Assembly (NCBI GenBank): GCA_905339405.1
Contig: CAJPGC010000028.1
Coordinates: forward strand, 1-64,000
Source of the DNA: an uncultured bacterium
Lineage (GTDB): Bacteria; Desulfobacterota; GWC2-55-46
DNA length: 64,000 nucleotides
Direction: 5' to 3'
The position numbers were made by a program, and so were the translations under genes. The notes under the pieces are model-generated. The model was not told where the DNA came from. It searched no databases and worked only from the letters and a program-made list of their open reading frames with translations. Numbering within the stretch: position 1 is the first letter of the stretch; each line of letters opens with the position of its first letter. Below are positions 9,427 through 17,956 of this stretch, one piece after another.

Positions 9427-10740
9427 TTGGCGGCTCTCACTCCGAACATAAGCAAGATCCCGGAGCTAAACCGCCGTATCCTCATAACGCTCGTGATGCT
9501 CGCCATCTTCCGGATAGGGGTATTCATTCCCACGCCCGGAATCGACAGCGAGGCCCTGGCCGGTTTCTTCAAGTCCGCCAGCGGCACGCTCCTTGACTTC
9601 GCGACGATGTTTACCGGAGGAGCGCTCGAGCGTTTCTCCGTTTTTGCGCTGGGCATAATGCCCTACATCAGCGCCTCCATCATCATACAGCTCCTTACGG
9701 CGGTCGTTCCGCAGCTTGAAAAGCTCCAGAAGGAAGGCGACGCCGGTAGAAAGACCATAACCCAGTACACCAGGTACTCTACAATCGGCCTCAGCCTGGT
9801 CCAGGGCTTCATGATAGCCGTGGGCCTCGAGTCGATGAGGGGGCCCGCTGGCGAGCCCATCGTCCTCAGCCCGGGCTGGGACTTCAGGATTCTGACGATG
9901 ATAACGCTCACCTCGGGCACGGCTTTCCTCATGTGGCTGGGCGAGCAGATAACCGAGAGGGGCGTCGGCAACGGCATATCCCTCATAATATTCGTCGGCA
10001 TCGTTGCAAACATGCCTTCGGCCATGTACAATACCGTTCAGCTCGTGCGGGCCGGCGAGATGAGCGTTTTCGTAATCTTCTTCCTCCTCGCCCTCATGGT
10101 GGCGGTCGTGGCTTTCATCGTCTTCATGGAGATGGGGCAGAGAAGGATACCGATACAGTACCCGAAGAGAGTGGTCGGCAGAAAGGTCATGGGAGGGGGC
10201 ACCCAGCACCTGCCGTTGAAGGTCAACACCTCCGGCGTAATACCGCCCATATTCGCTTCGTCGATAATCGTCTTCCCGGCGACTATCGCGAACTTCATTG
10301 ACGTACCGTACATGAAATGGCTCTCGGACAGCCTCATGCCCGACGGTCTGATTTATAATTTGCTCTACATAGTCCTTATAGTGTTCTTCACGTTCTTCTA
10401 TACTGCCATACAGTTCAACCCGAAGGACGTCGCGGAGAACCTGAAGAAGTACGGCGGCTTCGTACCCGGCATAAGGCCGGGCGCCAACACGGCCGACTAC
10501 CTCGATACAGTGCTCACGAGGCTTACCGTATGGGGAGCCATATACCTGGCTGCCGTCTGCGTTCTGCCGAGTTTCCTCATAGCCGAGTTCAACGCGCCTT
10601 TCTACTTCGGCGGAACGGCGCTCCTCATCGTCGTCGGCGTCGGCATGGACACGGCCCAGCAGATAGAGTCTCATATGCTGGCCAGGAGCTACGAGGGGCT
10701 TCTTAAAAAGGGTAAAATAAAAGGCAGAGGCCTGTCATGA
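9427..10740 (+). CDS. secY: Preprotein translocase channel subunit SecY
   Basis: SecY is the ten-helix inner-membrane channel that, with SecE and SecG, exports unfolded proteins driven by SecA. The 437-residue product contains FTGGALERFSVFALGIMPYISASIIIQLL (plug and TM2) and the SecA-binding loop QRRIPIQYPKRVVGRK, plus RPGANTADYL. The start is TTG directly after rplO. The stop overlaps the adk ATG. Full length. Confidence 0.97.
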   Translation: MAALTPNISKIPELNRRILITLVMLAIFRIGVFIPTPGIDSEALAGFFKSASGTLLDFATMFTGGALERFSVFALGIMPYISASIIIQLLTAVVPQLEKLQKEGDAGRKTITQYTRYSTIGLSLVQGFMIAVGLESMRGPAGEPIVLSPGWDFRILTMITLTSGTAFLMWLGEQITERGVGNGISLIIFVGIVANMPSAMYNTVQLVRAGEMSVFVIFFLLALMVAVVAFIVFMEMGQRRIPIQYPKRVVGRKVMGGGTQHLPLKVNTSGVIPPIFASSIIVFPATIANFIDVPYMKWLSDSLMPDGLIYNLLYIVLIVFFTFFYTAIQFNPKDVAENLKKYGGFVPGIRPGANTADYLDTVLTRLTVWGAIYLAAVCVLPSFLIAEFNAPFYFGGTALLIVVGVGMDTAQQIESHMLARSYEGLLKKGKIKGRGLS

Positions 10741-11402
10741 ACATAATTCTTCTCGGGGCTCCGGGCGCGGGCAAGGGGACTCAGGGCAATATCCTTGCCG
10801 AAAAGTTCAGGATTCCGCAGATATCAACCGGAGACATCCTGCGCGCGAACGTCAGGAACAAGACCCAACTCGGCCTCAAGGCAAAAGAGTTCATGGACAA
10901 GGGGGCGCTGGTCCCCGATGACATAGTCGTAGGCATGGTCGTCGACCGCATAAACGAGGAGGACGCCAAAGCCGGGTTCATCCTCGACGGCTTCCCCAGG
11001 AACATCAACCAGGCCGAGGTCCTCGAGAAGACCCTCTCCTCGATGGGAAAGTCCATCGGGTCGGTCGTAGGCATAGAGGTCGACAGGAAAGAGCTCGTCA
11101 GGAGGCTTTCCGGCCGCAGGGTCTGCAGGAAGTGCGGCGCCAGCTACCACGTGATATTCAACCCGCCGGTCAATATCGGGATGTGCGACAAGTGCGGCTC
11201 CGAGATATACCAGAGGGACGACGACAAAGAAGATACCATCGAGGCAAGGCTCAAGGTTTACGAGCAGGAGACCTTCCCCCTCGTCGATTATTACTCCAGG
11301 AAGGGCCTTTACAGGGGGATAGACGGCAAGGGCTCCGTAGACCAGATAACCTCGACCATCATGGGTGCGATTGAAGGAAGCGATAATTCTAAAGTCTCCT
11401 GA
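10737..11402 (+). CDS. adk: Adenylate kinase, zinc-lid type
   Basis: Adenylate kinase interconverts ATP + AMP and 2 ADP. The 221-residue product begins MNIILLGAPGAGKGTQ (Walker A) and has ISTGDILRANV and LDGFPRN, the AMP-binding segments. Its long lid contains CRKCGASYH and CDKCGSEIYQRDDD, four cysteines likely to bind structural zinc. The gene overlaps the start of map by 38 nt in another frame. Confidence 0.97.
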   Translation: MNIILLGAPGAGKGTQGNILAEKFRIPQISTGDILRANVRNKTQLGLKAKEFMDKGALVPDDIVVGMVVDRINEEDAKAGFILDGFPRNINQAEVLEKTLSSMGKSIGSVVGIEVDRKELVRRLSGRRVCRKCGASYHVIFNPPVNIGMCDKCGSEIYQRDDDKEDTIEARLKVYEQETFPLVDYYSRKGLYRGIDGKGSVDQITSTIMGAIEGSDNSKVS

Positions 11403-12126
11403 TGAGATAAAGTCCATGCAGGCCGCAGGCGCTGTAGTTGCCGAGGTCCTCGAGGTACTGAAAGCAAACGTGAGGCCGGGCGCAACAACCCTGGACCTTG
11501 AAAAAATAGCCGAAGAAGAGACTAAAAGACTTAAGGCCAGACCCGCCTTCAAGGGGTACAGGGGCTACCCGTTCTGCCTGTGCACTTCGATAAATAGCGA
11601 AGTCGTTCACGGGATGCCCTCGAAGAAGACCCTGAACGAAGGCGATATCGTGAGCATCGATTACGGCGCTCTGGTAGACGGCTTCTACGGGGACGCGGCA
11701 GTGACCGTTCCAGTCGGGGCGGTCAGTGAAGATGCCGCGAGGCTCATGAGAGTCACCGAGGAATCTCTCGGCAAGGCCATAGAGGCAGCAAGGGAAGGCG
11801 CAAGGCTTCAGGACATATCCTTCGCTGTCCAGTCCCATGTCGAGCCGCACGGTTTTTCCGTGGTAAGAGAGTTCGTCGGCCACGGAATAGGACGTGAACT
11901 CCACGAGCCTCCCCAGGTGCCGAACTTCGGGATACCCGGAAGGGGAGTAAAGCTCAAGGCCGGGATGGTGCTGGCCATAGAGCCGATGATAAACGCGGGC
12001 GGCTGGGCGGTAAAGGTACTTTCCGACGGCTGGACCGCCGTCACCGCGGACGGGAAACTTTCGGCGCACTTCGAGCACTCCGTAGCGATAACCCCCGAGG
12101 GGCCGCTGGTGCTCACGAAGATATAA
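11365..12126 (+). CDS. map: Methionine aminopeptidase type I
   Basis: This enzyme removes the initiator methionine from nascent proteins. The 253-residue product shows [29 protein letters not shown] (metal-binding Asp pair), [18 protein letters not shown] and [10 protein letters not shown], giving the Asp/Asp/His/Glu/Glu metal set. The start is GTG (or TTG two codons on), inside adk. The reading frame [17 protein letters not shown] matches the family N-terminus, so the long overlap looks real. Confidence 0.95.
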   Translation: MRLKEAIILKSPDEIKSMQAAGAVVAEVLEVLKANVRPGATTLDLEKIAEEETKRLKARPAFKGYRGYPFCLCTSINSEVVHGMPSKKTLNEGDIVSIDYGALVDGFYGDAAVTVPVGAVSEDAARLMRVTEESLGKAIEAAREGARLQDISFAVQSHVEPHGFSVVREFVGHGIGRELHEPPQVPNFGIPGRGVKLKAGMVLAIEPMINAGGWAVKVLSDGWTAVTADGKLSAHFEHSVAITPEGPLVLTKI

Positions 12127-12143
12127 TCTCAAAAAGGAACGGA

Positions 12144-12362
12144 ATGGCAAAGGAAGAGGCGATACAAGTTGAAGGGACGGTAATAGAGACTCTGCCGAAC
12201 GCCATGTTCAGGGTAGAGCTCGAGAACGGCCACAAGGTGCTCGCGCACGTGTCCGGCAAGATGAGGATGCACTTCATAAAGATACTCCCCGGGGACAAGG
12301 TCACCATAGAGCTTTCACCCTATGACCTCACCAGGGGCAGGATTACATACAGGGCAAAGTAA
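12144..12362 (+). CDS. infA: Translation initiation factor IF-1
   Basis: IF-1 blocks the A site during initiation. The 72-residue product is a single S1/OB fold: [22 protein letters not shown], then [19 protein letters not shown] and [13 protein letters not shown]. It is full length. The map-infA-rpmJ-rpsM order is common outside the enterics. Confidence 0.97.
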   Translation: MAKEEAIQVEGTVIETLPNAMFRVELENGHKVLAHVSGKMRMHFIKILPGDKVTIELSPYDLTRGRITYRAK

Positions 12363-12395
12363 GCAATATCCGAAACGATTCAAAGGGGAATGTGA

Positions 12396-12508
12396 TGAAG
12401 GTAAGGAGCTCGGTAAAAAAGATCTGCTCGAAATGCAAGATCGTCAAGAGAAGCGGCGTGGTAAGGGTGGTCTGCGACAACCCCAAGCACAAGCAGAGGC
12501 AGGGATAA
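12396..12508 (+). pseudogene. rpmJ: 50S ribosomal protein L36, frameshifted as read
   Basis: The span should encode a 37-residue zinc-type L36. MKVRSSVK reads in one frame; [20 protein letters not shown] and NPKHKQRQG follow in the -1 frame and reach TAA. The span is 113 nt, one short of the expected 114. The break lies in a run of five A at 12416-12420, where six would give [13 protein letters not shown]. The CxxC-x12-C-x4-H zinc ligands are all present across the two frames. I cannot tell an assembly homopolymer error from a real indel or a programmed slip. Too short and broken for the ORF track. Confidence 0.85.
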
Positions 12509-12553
12509 TAAAGGCCAAGGCCTTTCGTCAGCATAGTAAAAGGAGGAATCAAG

Positions 12554-12928
12554 TTGGCTAGGATTGCGGGTGTAGACCTTAACAAGAACAAGAGGATCGA
12601 CGTGGCCCTCACCAAGATCTTCGGCATAGGCCAGGCCTCTGCCAAGAAGATACTCGGGATGGCTCAGGTGGAGCCCTCTATAAAAGTGCAGGACCTCACG
12701 GAGCCCCAGGTCGCGGCCATCAGGAAGGCCATCGACACCGACTTCAAGGTCGAGGGAGACTTGAGGAAAGAGGTCTCCATGCACATAAAGATGCTCATCG
12801 ACATCGGCAGCTACAGGGGAGTGCGCCACAGGAAGAACCTTCCGGTGCACGGCCAGAGGACCCATACCAACGCCAGGACCCGCAAGGGACCCAGGAAGGG
12901 CGTCGTGGCCTCAAGGAAAACCGAGTAG
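12554..12928 (+). CDS. rpsM: 30S ribosomal protein S13
   Basis: S13 sits in the 30S head and contacts P-site tRNA. The 124-residue product begins [19 protein letters not shown] and includes [29 protein letters not shown]. The start is TTG, supported by AGGAGG upstream and the family N-terminus. A 123-nt gap precedes rpsK. Confidence 0.97.
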   Translation: MARIAGVDLNKNKRIDVALTKIFGIGQASAKKILGMAQVEPSIKVQDLTEPQVAAIRKAIDTDFKVEGDLRKEVSMHIKMLIDIGSYRGVRHRKNLPVHGQRTHTNARTRKGPRKGVVASRKTE

Positions 12929-13051
12929 GCCGTAAAAAATACTGGATTTTCTCTCAGGACTTGGGGCATAATACATGTTTCGCCCTTTAGGCCCTGTTCT
13001 GTTCAAGAGCCGATAACCGCAGAAAAGAATTTGAGGTCCCGGAGGACATAG

Positions 13052-13426
13052 ATGTCGAAGGTAAAGAAGGAAAAAAGAGCGGTATCAAAGGGCGTCGCGC
13101 ACATCAAGTCGACGTTCAACAATACCATAATCAGCATAAGCGACCCGGCCGGAAACGTAATCGCCTGGTCCAGCTCAGGCGCGCAGGGCTTCAAGGGCTC
13201 CAGGAAGGGAACCCCTTTCGCGGCGCAGGTCGCGGCTGAGGTTGCGGCGAAGAAGGCCATAGACAGCGGCGTCAAGACGGTAGACGTTTACATAAACGGC
13301 CCCGGAGCCGGCAGGGAAGCTGCATTGAGGTCCCTCCAGGCGGCCGGTTTCAGCATAAGCCTCATCAGGGACGTAACTCCGCTGCCGCACAACGGCTGCA
13401 GGCCTCCCAAGAGGCGCAGGGTCTAA
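13052..13426 (+). CDS. rpsK: 30S ribosomal protein S11
   Basis: S11 lies in the 30S platform and contacts mRNA at the E site. The 124-residue product contains [43 protein letters not shown] and ends [25 protein letters not shown] precedes the ATG. Standard length. Confidence 0.97.
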   Translation: MSKVKKEKRAVSKGVAHIKSTFNNTIISISDPAGNVIAWSSSGAQGFKGSRKGTPFAAQVAAEVAAKKAIDSGVKTVDVYINGPGAGREAALRSLQAAGFSISLIRDVTPLPHNGCRPPKRRRV

Positions 13427-13504
13427 CAGAACGAATTTTTCGCGCCCCCTTGGGCGCTCCCGAGCGGGCAAAAACCGTCCCGCGGGAAAAAGGGAGGAAA
13501 GAAG

Positions 13505-14134
13505 TTGGCAAGGTATACGGAATCAGTTTGCAAGGTCTGCAGGCGCGAGGGGATGAAGCTTTTCTTCAAGGCCGAGAGGTGTTTCACCGACAAGTGCGCG
13601 TTCGAGAGGAGGGCTTACGCTCCCGGACAGCACGGCCAGGGAAGGGGAAAGGTCTCCGAGTACGCTCTGCAGTTGAGGGAAAAGCAGAAGGTCAAGAGGG
13701 TATACGGCCTGATGGAGAACCAGTTCAGGAACACCTTCGCTGACGCCGAGAGAAGCAAGGGCATCACCGGCGAGAACCTCATCTCCCTTCTCGAGAGAAG
13801 GCTCGACAACGTCATCTACAGGACCGGCATCGCGGGTTCCAGGACCCAGGCCAGGCTGATGGTCACGCACGGCTACGTCCGCATCAACGGCAGGAAAGTC
13901 GACATCCCTTCTTACAGGGTCAAGCAGAACGACATCATCGAGGTGGCCGACAAGAGGAAGAAGGAGCCCAGGATAGCCGACAGCATCAAGGCGGCCGAAA
14001 GCCGTCACGGGGTCCCGGAGTGGCTCAGGCTGGACAAGGACAACCTCAAGGCTACGGTCGTGAGGCTGCCCAGGAGAGACGACACGACGCTGCCGATGCA
14101 CGAGCAGCTCATAGTCGAGCTCTACTCCAAATAA
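13505..14134 (+). CDS. rpsD: 30S ribosomal protein S4, zinc-binding type
   Basis: S4 nucleates 30S assembly and often regulates its own operon. The 209-residue product has CKVCRREGMKLFFKAERC and a further DKC, a zinc-type N-terminus, then the S4 RNA-binding domain SRTQARLMVTHGYVRINGRKV. The start is TTG with GGGAGG upstream. The 78-nt leader contains a GCGCCC/GGGCGC hairpin and further GC-rich pairing, a candidate S4 autoregulatory site. Confidence 0.96.
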   Translation: MARYTESVCKVCRREGMKLFFKAERCFTDKCAFERRAYAPGQHGQGRGKVSEYALQLREKQKVKRVYGLMENQFRNTFADAERSKGITGENLISLLERRLDNVIYRTGIAGSRTQARLMVTHGYVRINGRKVDIPSYRVKQNDIIEVADKRKKEPRIADSIKAAESRHGVPEWLRLDKDNLKATVVRLPRRDDTTLPMHEQLIVELYSK

Positions 14135-14232
14135 TTTCTGGAAGACCTAACCCCTGTTCTGGCGGGCCCGGCCCGCAGCGGATTCCTATTATTCAGGTCT
14201 GACCATAATTTTTAGACAAGGACGGGTACACC

Positions 14233-15252
14233 ATGCAAAAAAACTGGCGTGACCTTATTAAACCGAAAAAGCTCGAGGTGGACAAGGACACACTTACGCT
14301 CACCTACGGCAAGTTCGTGGCCGAGCCTCTTGAGAGGGGTTTCGGTGTTACGATAGGCAACGCCTTAAGAAGGATACTGCTTTCATCTTTGCAGGGAGCC
14401 GCCATCACCTCCGTGAAGATCGACGGAGTCCTGCACGAGTTCTCATCCGTGCCAGGCGTTAAGGAAGACGTCTCTGACATAATCCTGAACCTCAAGCAGG
14501 TCAGGCTCAAGCTCCACGGCGAAGGCCCCAAGACGATAAGGATAAAGAGCTCCGGCGACAACGTAGTCAGGGCCGGCGACATAATAACCGATTCCACTGT
14601 CGAGGTTTTGAACCCCGACCAGCACATCGCGACCGTCTCCAGGGACTCGAAGTTCGATTGCGAGCTCAACGTCAGCACCGGCAAGGGTTATGTCTCTTCC
14701 GAGAAGAACAAGCTCCCCGAGATGCCGATAGGGACCATCGCCATCGACTCCATATTCCAGCCCGTCAGCAGGGTGAACTTCAACGTCACCCACGCCAGGG
14801 TAGGCCAGAGGACCGACTACGACAAGCTCGTCCTCGAAGTCTGGACGACCGGCGCCATCGACCCGCAGAGCGCGGTCGCCGTCGCGGCGAAGATATTGAA
14901 GGACCAGCTCTCCGTTTTCATCACCTTCGAGGAGGGTGAGGAGGAAGGCGGCTTTGAAAGGGGAGATGCCAAGCCCCAGTTCAACGACAACCTCTTCAAG
15001 ACCGTCGATGAGCTCGAGCTTTCCGTGAGGTCCGCGAACTGTCTTAAGAACGCCGACATAAAGTACATCGGCGAGATGGTCCAGAAGTCCGAGCAGGAGA
15101 TGCTGAGGACCAAGAACTTCGGCAGGAAATCGCTTAATGAGATAAAAGAGATCCTGAAGGGTATGGGGCTCGACTTCGGGATGAAGCTCGACGGGTTCCC
15201 TTCTCGCAAGGACCTCGACGCCACGCATTCAGAGCAGAAGGAGACCGCTTAA
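14233..15252 (+). CDS. rpoA: RNA polymerase alpha subunit
   Basis: Alpha dimerises to start polymerase assembly and its C-terminal domain binds UP elements and activators. The 339-residue product has [24 protein letters not shown] in the N-terminal domain and [20 protein letters not shown] plus [19 protein letters not shown] in the C-terminal domain. Both domains are intact. The 98-nt leader contains a GCGGGCC/GGCCCGC palindrome. Confidence 0.97.
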   Translation: MQKNWRDLIKPKKLEVDKDTLTLTYGKFVAEPLERGFGVTIGNALRRILLSSLQGAAITSVKIDGVLHEFSSVPGVKEDVSDIILNLKQVRLKLHGEGPKTIRIKSSGDNVVRAGDIITDSTVEVLNPDQHIATVSRDSKFDCELNVSTGKGYVSSEKNKLPEMPIGTIAIDSIFQPVSRVNFNVTHARVGQRTDYDKLVLEVWTTGAIDPQSAVAVAAKILKDQLSVFITFEEGEEEGGFERGDAKPQFNDNLFKTVDELELSVRSANCLKNADIKYIGEMVQKSEQEMLRTKNFGRKSLNEIKEILKGMGLDFGMKLDGFPSRKDLDATHSEQKETA

Positions 15253-15264
15253 GGGGATTGCCTT

Positions 15265-15846
15265 ATGAGACATAACAGAGACGAAAAAAGGTTTGACAGG
15301 ACATACAGCCATTTGAAGAGCATGCTTTCCAACATGACGAACGACCTTGTCATGTACGGAAGGATAAGGACCACCACGCCGAAGGCGAAGGTCCTGAGGA
15401 GCTACGCCGAGAAGATGATAACCCTCGGCAAGGACGGAAGCGTGGCCGCCAGGCGCAGGGCCATGGCCTTCATGAGGAACAAGGCCGCCGTAACGAGGCT
15501 CTTCGACGCTGTCGCCCCTCAGTTCAAGGAGCGCAACGGCGGCTACACCCGCATACTGAAGCTCGGCAACAGGCCCGGCGACAACGCCGCGATGGCGATT
15601 ATAGAGCTCGTCGAAGGCCAGCAGGCAGCGGCAGCGATTGAAGCCCCGAAGAAGAAGGCCGCGGTAAAGAAGACCGCGAAGGCCCCGGCCGCTGAAAAGA
15701 AGGCCGCTCCCGCAAAGGAGAAGAAGGAGGCAGCCCCCAAGAAGGCAGCCGCTCCCAGGAAGAAGGCCGCCGCCGCTGAAGGCGAAAAGGAAGCAAAGCC
15801 CGCTGTGAAGAGGACCAGGAAGAAGGCGACTGAATCCGAGTCCTGA
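15265..15846 (+). CDS. rplQ: 50S ribosomal protein L17 with long Lys/Ala-rich tail
   Basis: L17 lies near the tunnel exit. Residues 1 to about 117 are the normal domain (MRHNRDEKRFDRTYSHLKSM, NGGYTRILKLGNRPGDNA). Residues about 118-193 form an extra tail of alternating Lys, Ala, Pro and Glu (KKKAAVKKTAKAPAAEKKA), resembling histone-H1-like extensions. E. coli L17 has 127 residues. The tail is compositionally simple and probably disordered; its role is unknown. Last gene of the ribosomal block. Confidence 0.95.
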   Translation: MRHNRDEKRFDRTYSHLKSMLSNMTNDLVMYGRIRTTTPKAKVLRSYAEKMITLGKDGSVAARRRAMAFMRNKAAVTRLFDAVAPQFKERNGGYTRILKLGNRPGDNAAMAIIELVEGQQAAAAIEAPKKKAAVKKTAKAPAAEKKAAPAKEKKEAAPKKAAAPRKKAAAAEGEKEAKPAVKRTRKKATESES

Positions 15847-15860
15847 GGATAGATTTCCAA

Positions 15861-15893
15861 AAAGGGCGGGTTGAAAGACCCGCCCTTTTTTTT
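15861..15893 (+). terminator. Intrinsic terminator of the ribosomal superoperon
   Basis: The hairpin AAAGGGCGGGT / ACCCGCCCTTT has a 6-nt loop and is followed by an eight-T run, 14 nt after the rplQ stop. This is a textbook Rho-independent terminator. Confidence 0.93.
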
Positions 15894-15970
15894 ATTAACA
15901 CTGCGGAGGCGTTCAGCTCCACGGGTGGGCGCAAGGGGCTTTTTTCAAGGCGTCATGCGCCAGGGAAAAA

Positions 15971-15998
15971 TTGATTTTATTGTAAATTCCTCTATAAT
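15971..15998 (+). promoter_or_regulatory. Sigma70-type promoter for the HU-like gene
   Basis: TTGATT and a perfect TATAAT are separated by 16 nt. The predicted start is about 100 nt before the HU-like ORF, so the leader is long and GC-rich. It sits in an AT-rich pocket just after the ribosomal terminator. Confidence 0.65.
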
Positions 15999-16106
15999 CA
16001 CTATATGCGGGGCCCGGCCAGCGTGAAGGCACCAATCGGTCCTCCGGGACGCCGCTCCGCCTGTATCTCAAGGGCCGTTGAAGAGCCCTAAAAACTGGGA
16101 GGTGCC

Positions 16107-16403
16107 ATGTCAAAGCCTATGACCAAATCACAGATCGAAGACCAGATATCAAAAGAAACGGGCGTGCCGAAAAAGTCCGTTAAGGAAGTGCTCGCGAAGC
16201 TTTCCGACCTGGCTTACAAGGAAGCCAAGAACCAGTTCACCGTGCCGGGCATCGGCAAGCTCGTGCTCGTGAACAGGCCCGCGAGGACGGGAAGGAACCC
16301 CAGGACGGGCGAAGAGATACAGATACCGGCAAGGCAGGCCGTCAAGTTCAGGATAGCCAAGGCCTGCAAGGACGCCGTGCTTAAAGAGGGCGAGGGCGCC
16401 TGA
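16107..16403 (+). CDS. HU/IHF-family nucleoid DNA-binding protein
   Basis: This is a small dimeric DNA-bending protein of the nucleoid. The 98-residue product has KSQIEDQISKETGVPKKSVKEVLAKL (helical dimer part) and PGIGKLVLVNRPARTGRNPRTGEEIQIPA, the beta-arm with the R-x-x-R-N-P-x-T-G motif and its intercalating proline. Instead of the usual AFKAGKxL, the C-terminus reads KFRIAKACKDAVL. GGGAGG precedes the ATG. HU versus IHF subunit cannot be told from this alone. Confidence 0.9.
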   Translation: MSKPMTKSQIEDQISKETGVPKKSVKEVLAKLSDLAYKEAKNQFTVPGIGKLVLVNRPARTGRNPRTGEEIQIPARQAVKFRIAKACKDAVLKEGEGA

Positions 16404-16410
16404 CGGCGCC

Positions 16411-16755
16411 TCAGTTCTCCGAGCTCTTGTACCTGTAGGAATATACGACGTCGTTCTTGAGGACCAGTTCAAGGACTGTTTTCTTCTCCCTGCTGATGAC
16501 GTCATTTTCAACGACCCCCCCGAGATACGAGGGGGTTTTCTTTTCCATGAACACGTAGGACATCCGCTCTTCGTTGTTCTCGAAGCTTACCTCCGAGGGC
16601 GTTCCGAAGGCCGCGAGGACGGCCTGCCTCGTCGTGACGCCCGGCTTCAGCTCGAGCACCTTCTCCTTGTCTACCTTGACACCTTCGGTCTTCGTCACTG
16701 AAGCGCATCCGGCGAGCATGAGCCCGGTTATGGCAGCTATCAAAATCCTTTTCAT
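16411..16755 (-). CDS. BamE/SmpA-like outer-membrane lipoprotein
   Basis: The protein begins MKRILIAAITGLMLAGCASV, a lipoprotein signal with LAGC lipobox, and then KVLELKPGVTTRQAVLAAFGTPSEVS, the SmpA/OmlA (BamE-type) turn. BamE proteins support the outer-membrane beta-barrel assembly machine; whether this is BamE itself or a relative is not clear. I chose the ATG 6 nt after GGAGG. The ATG two codons upstream directly abuts that GGAGG, and the ORF-track start is longer. About 114 residues. Confidence 0.75.
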   Translation of the reverse strand: MKRILIAAITGLMLAGCASVTKTEGVKVDKEKVLELKPGVTTRQAVLAAFGTPSEVSFENNEERMSYVFMEKKTPSYLGGVVENDVISREKKTVLELVLKNDVVYSYRYKSSEN

Positions 16756-16793
16756 CTTCATCCTCCGGTTGTTGAACATACATGACGAGCGCA

Positions 16794-16818
16794 TTCCCGG
16801 CGGCTCTGCCGCCGGGAA
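16794..16818 (-). terminator. Perfect hairpin downstream of the GAF-GGDEF gene
   Basis: The arms TTCCCGGCGGC and GCCGCCGGGAA flank a 3-nt loop. It lies 15 nt past the stop of the minus-strand GAF-GGDEF gene. No T-run follows on that strand, so it may be a weak terminator or a transcript-stabilising stem. Confidence 0.5.
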
Positions 16819-16833
16819 CCTTCAATGAGACTT

Positions 16834-17907
16834 TCAGGCCTCGGCTACTCCGTCCCTGGTCCTGTTCTTCACGTCGTACATCGCGTGGTCGGCTTTTTGA
16901 ATGAGCTCTTCCTTGGTTTCCGCGTCCTCGGGAAGGGAGGCGACCCCGAAGCTTGCCGTAAGCCGTATGTTAATCCCTTCATCGGCCAGAAAAGACGTCT
17001 CCTTTACCGACTGCCTGAGCTTTTCAGCCACGAGCGCCGCGTTCTTCTTGGACGTCCCCGGCATGAGGATGACGAACTCGTCGCCGCCGTACCTGCAAGC
17101 CATGTCGACGGTGCGCAGCATCGACGCCAGCAGGCGGGCGGCCTCTTTTAAGAGCTTGCTTCCCGCAAGGTGGCCGTGGACGTCGTTTACTTCCTTGAAG
17201 TAATCGAGGTCGAGGAAGATCATCGAGAGCTCGTAGCCGAACCTCCTGGCCCTCTCGACCTCGTAGTCGAGCCTGCTGTGCAAAAACCTCGAGTTGTACA
17301 GCTTCGTGAGGTCGTCCGTTATGGTCAGTTCCTGGACCCTCTTGAGGAATATGGCGTTCTCTATGGCGATGGCCGTGAAGTCCGCGAGGGTCGTTAAAAC
17401 GAGCAGGTCTTCCTCAGAGAAACCCTTGTCCTCCTCGACCTTGTTTATGAGCTCGATGACTCCGAGGCATTTGCCGCGCGTCGTAAGCGGTACGCAAACT
17501 ATCGACTGGGTCGTGAAGTGGGAGACCTCGTCCGCCTTCCTGGAAAAGCGCGGGTCTTTGTTGACGTCAGGCACGAGAAGGGGTTTCATCTCCCTTGCGA
17601 CCCATCCGGCAACCCCCTCGCCGACCTTGAGCCTCATGTCCTTGAGCTTGTCGGAACCGGCCCCGACGACGATCTCGAACCTGAGCTCGCTGGTCTCCTC
17701 GTCCAGGAGAAGCAGGGACCAGTTCCTGGGCTGGAGAAGGTCGCTTATCTTCTCCATGACCATGTTGAGGATCTCTTTGTGGTCGAGGGTGGAGGTGATG
17801 GCCTTCCCTATTTCAGTGAAGGTGGCGAACTGAAGTTTCTTGAGCTCGAGCTCTTTCGACTCGCGCGGGCTGTTTTCAGGAATGGCGCGTTCCTTTGCGT
17901 TTTCCAT
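16834..17907 (-). CDS. GAF-domain diguanylate cyclase
   Basis: The enzyme makes c-di-GMP from two GTP. Residues about 20-190 form a GAF sensor (FTEIGKAITSTLDHKEILNMV, GVAGWVAREMKP, VCVPLTTRGKCLGVIELINK) and the rest a GGDEF domain with an intact RYGGDEF active site. RTVD lies five residues before it, a complete inhibitory I-site, so product feedback is expected. There is no membrane segment, so it is cytosolic. I use ATG at MENAKER; the ORF-track start is longer and the SD is weak either way. Signal sensed by GAF is unknown. Confidence 0.88.
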   Translation of the reverse strand: MENAKERAIPENSPRESKELELKKLQFATFTEIGKAITSTLDHKEILNMVMEKISDLLQPRNWSLLLLDEETSELRFEIVVGAGSDKLKDMRLKVGEGVAGWVAREMKPLLVPDVNKDPRFSRKADEVSHFTTQSIVCVPLTTRGKCLGVIELINKVEEDKGFSEEDLLVLTTLADFTAIAIENAIFLKRVQELTITDDLTKLYNSRFLHSRLDYEVERARRFGYELSMIFLDLDYFKEVNDVHGHLAGSKLLKEAARLLASMLRTVDMACRYGGDEFVILMPGTSKKNAALVAEKLRQSVKETSFLADEGINIRLTASFGVASLPEDAETKEELIQKADHAMYDVKNRTRDGVAEA

Positions 17908-17956
17908 CTGCAAAATATAACTTAAAGGGCTTTGAAAATCAAGGAACGCCGCTCCC

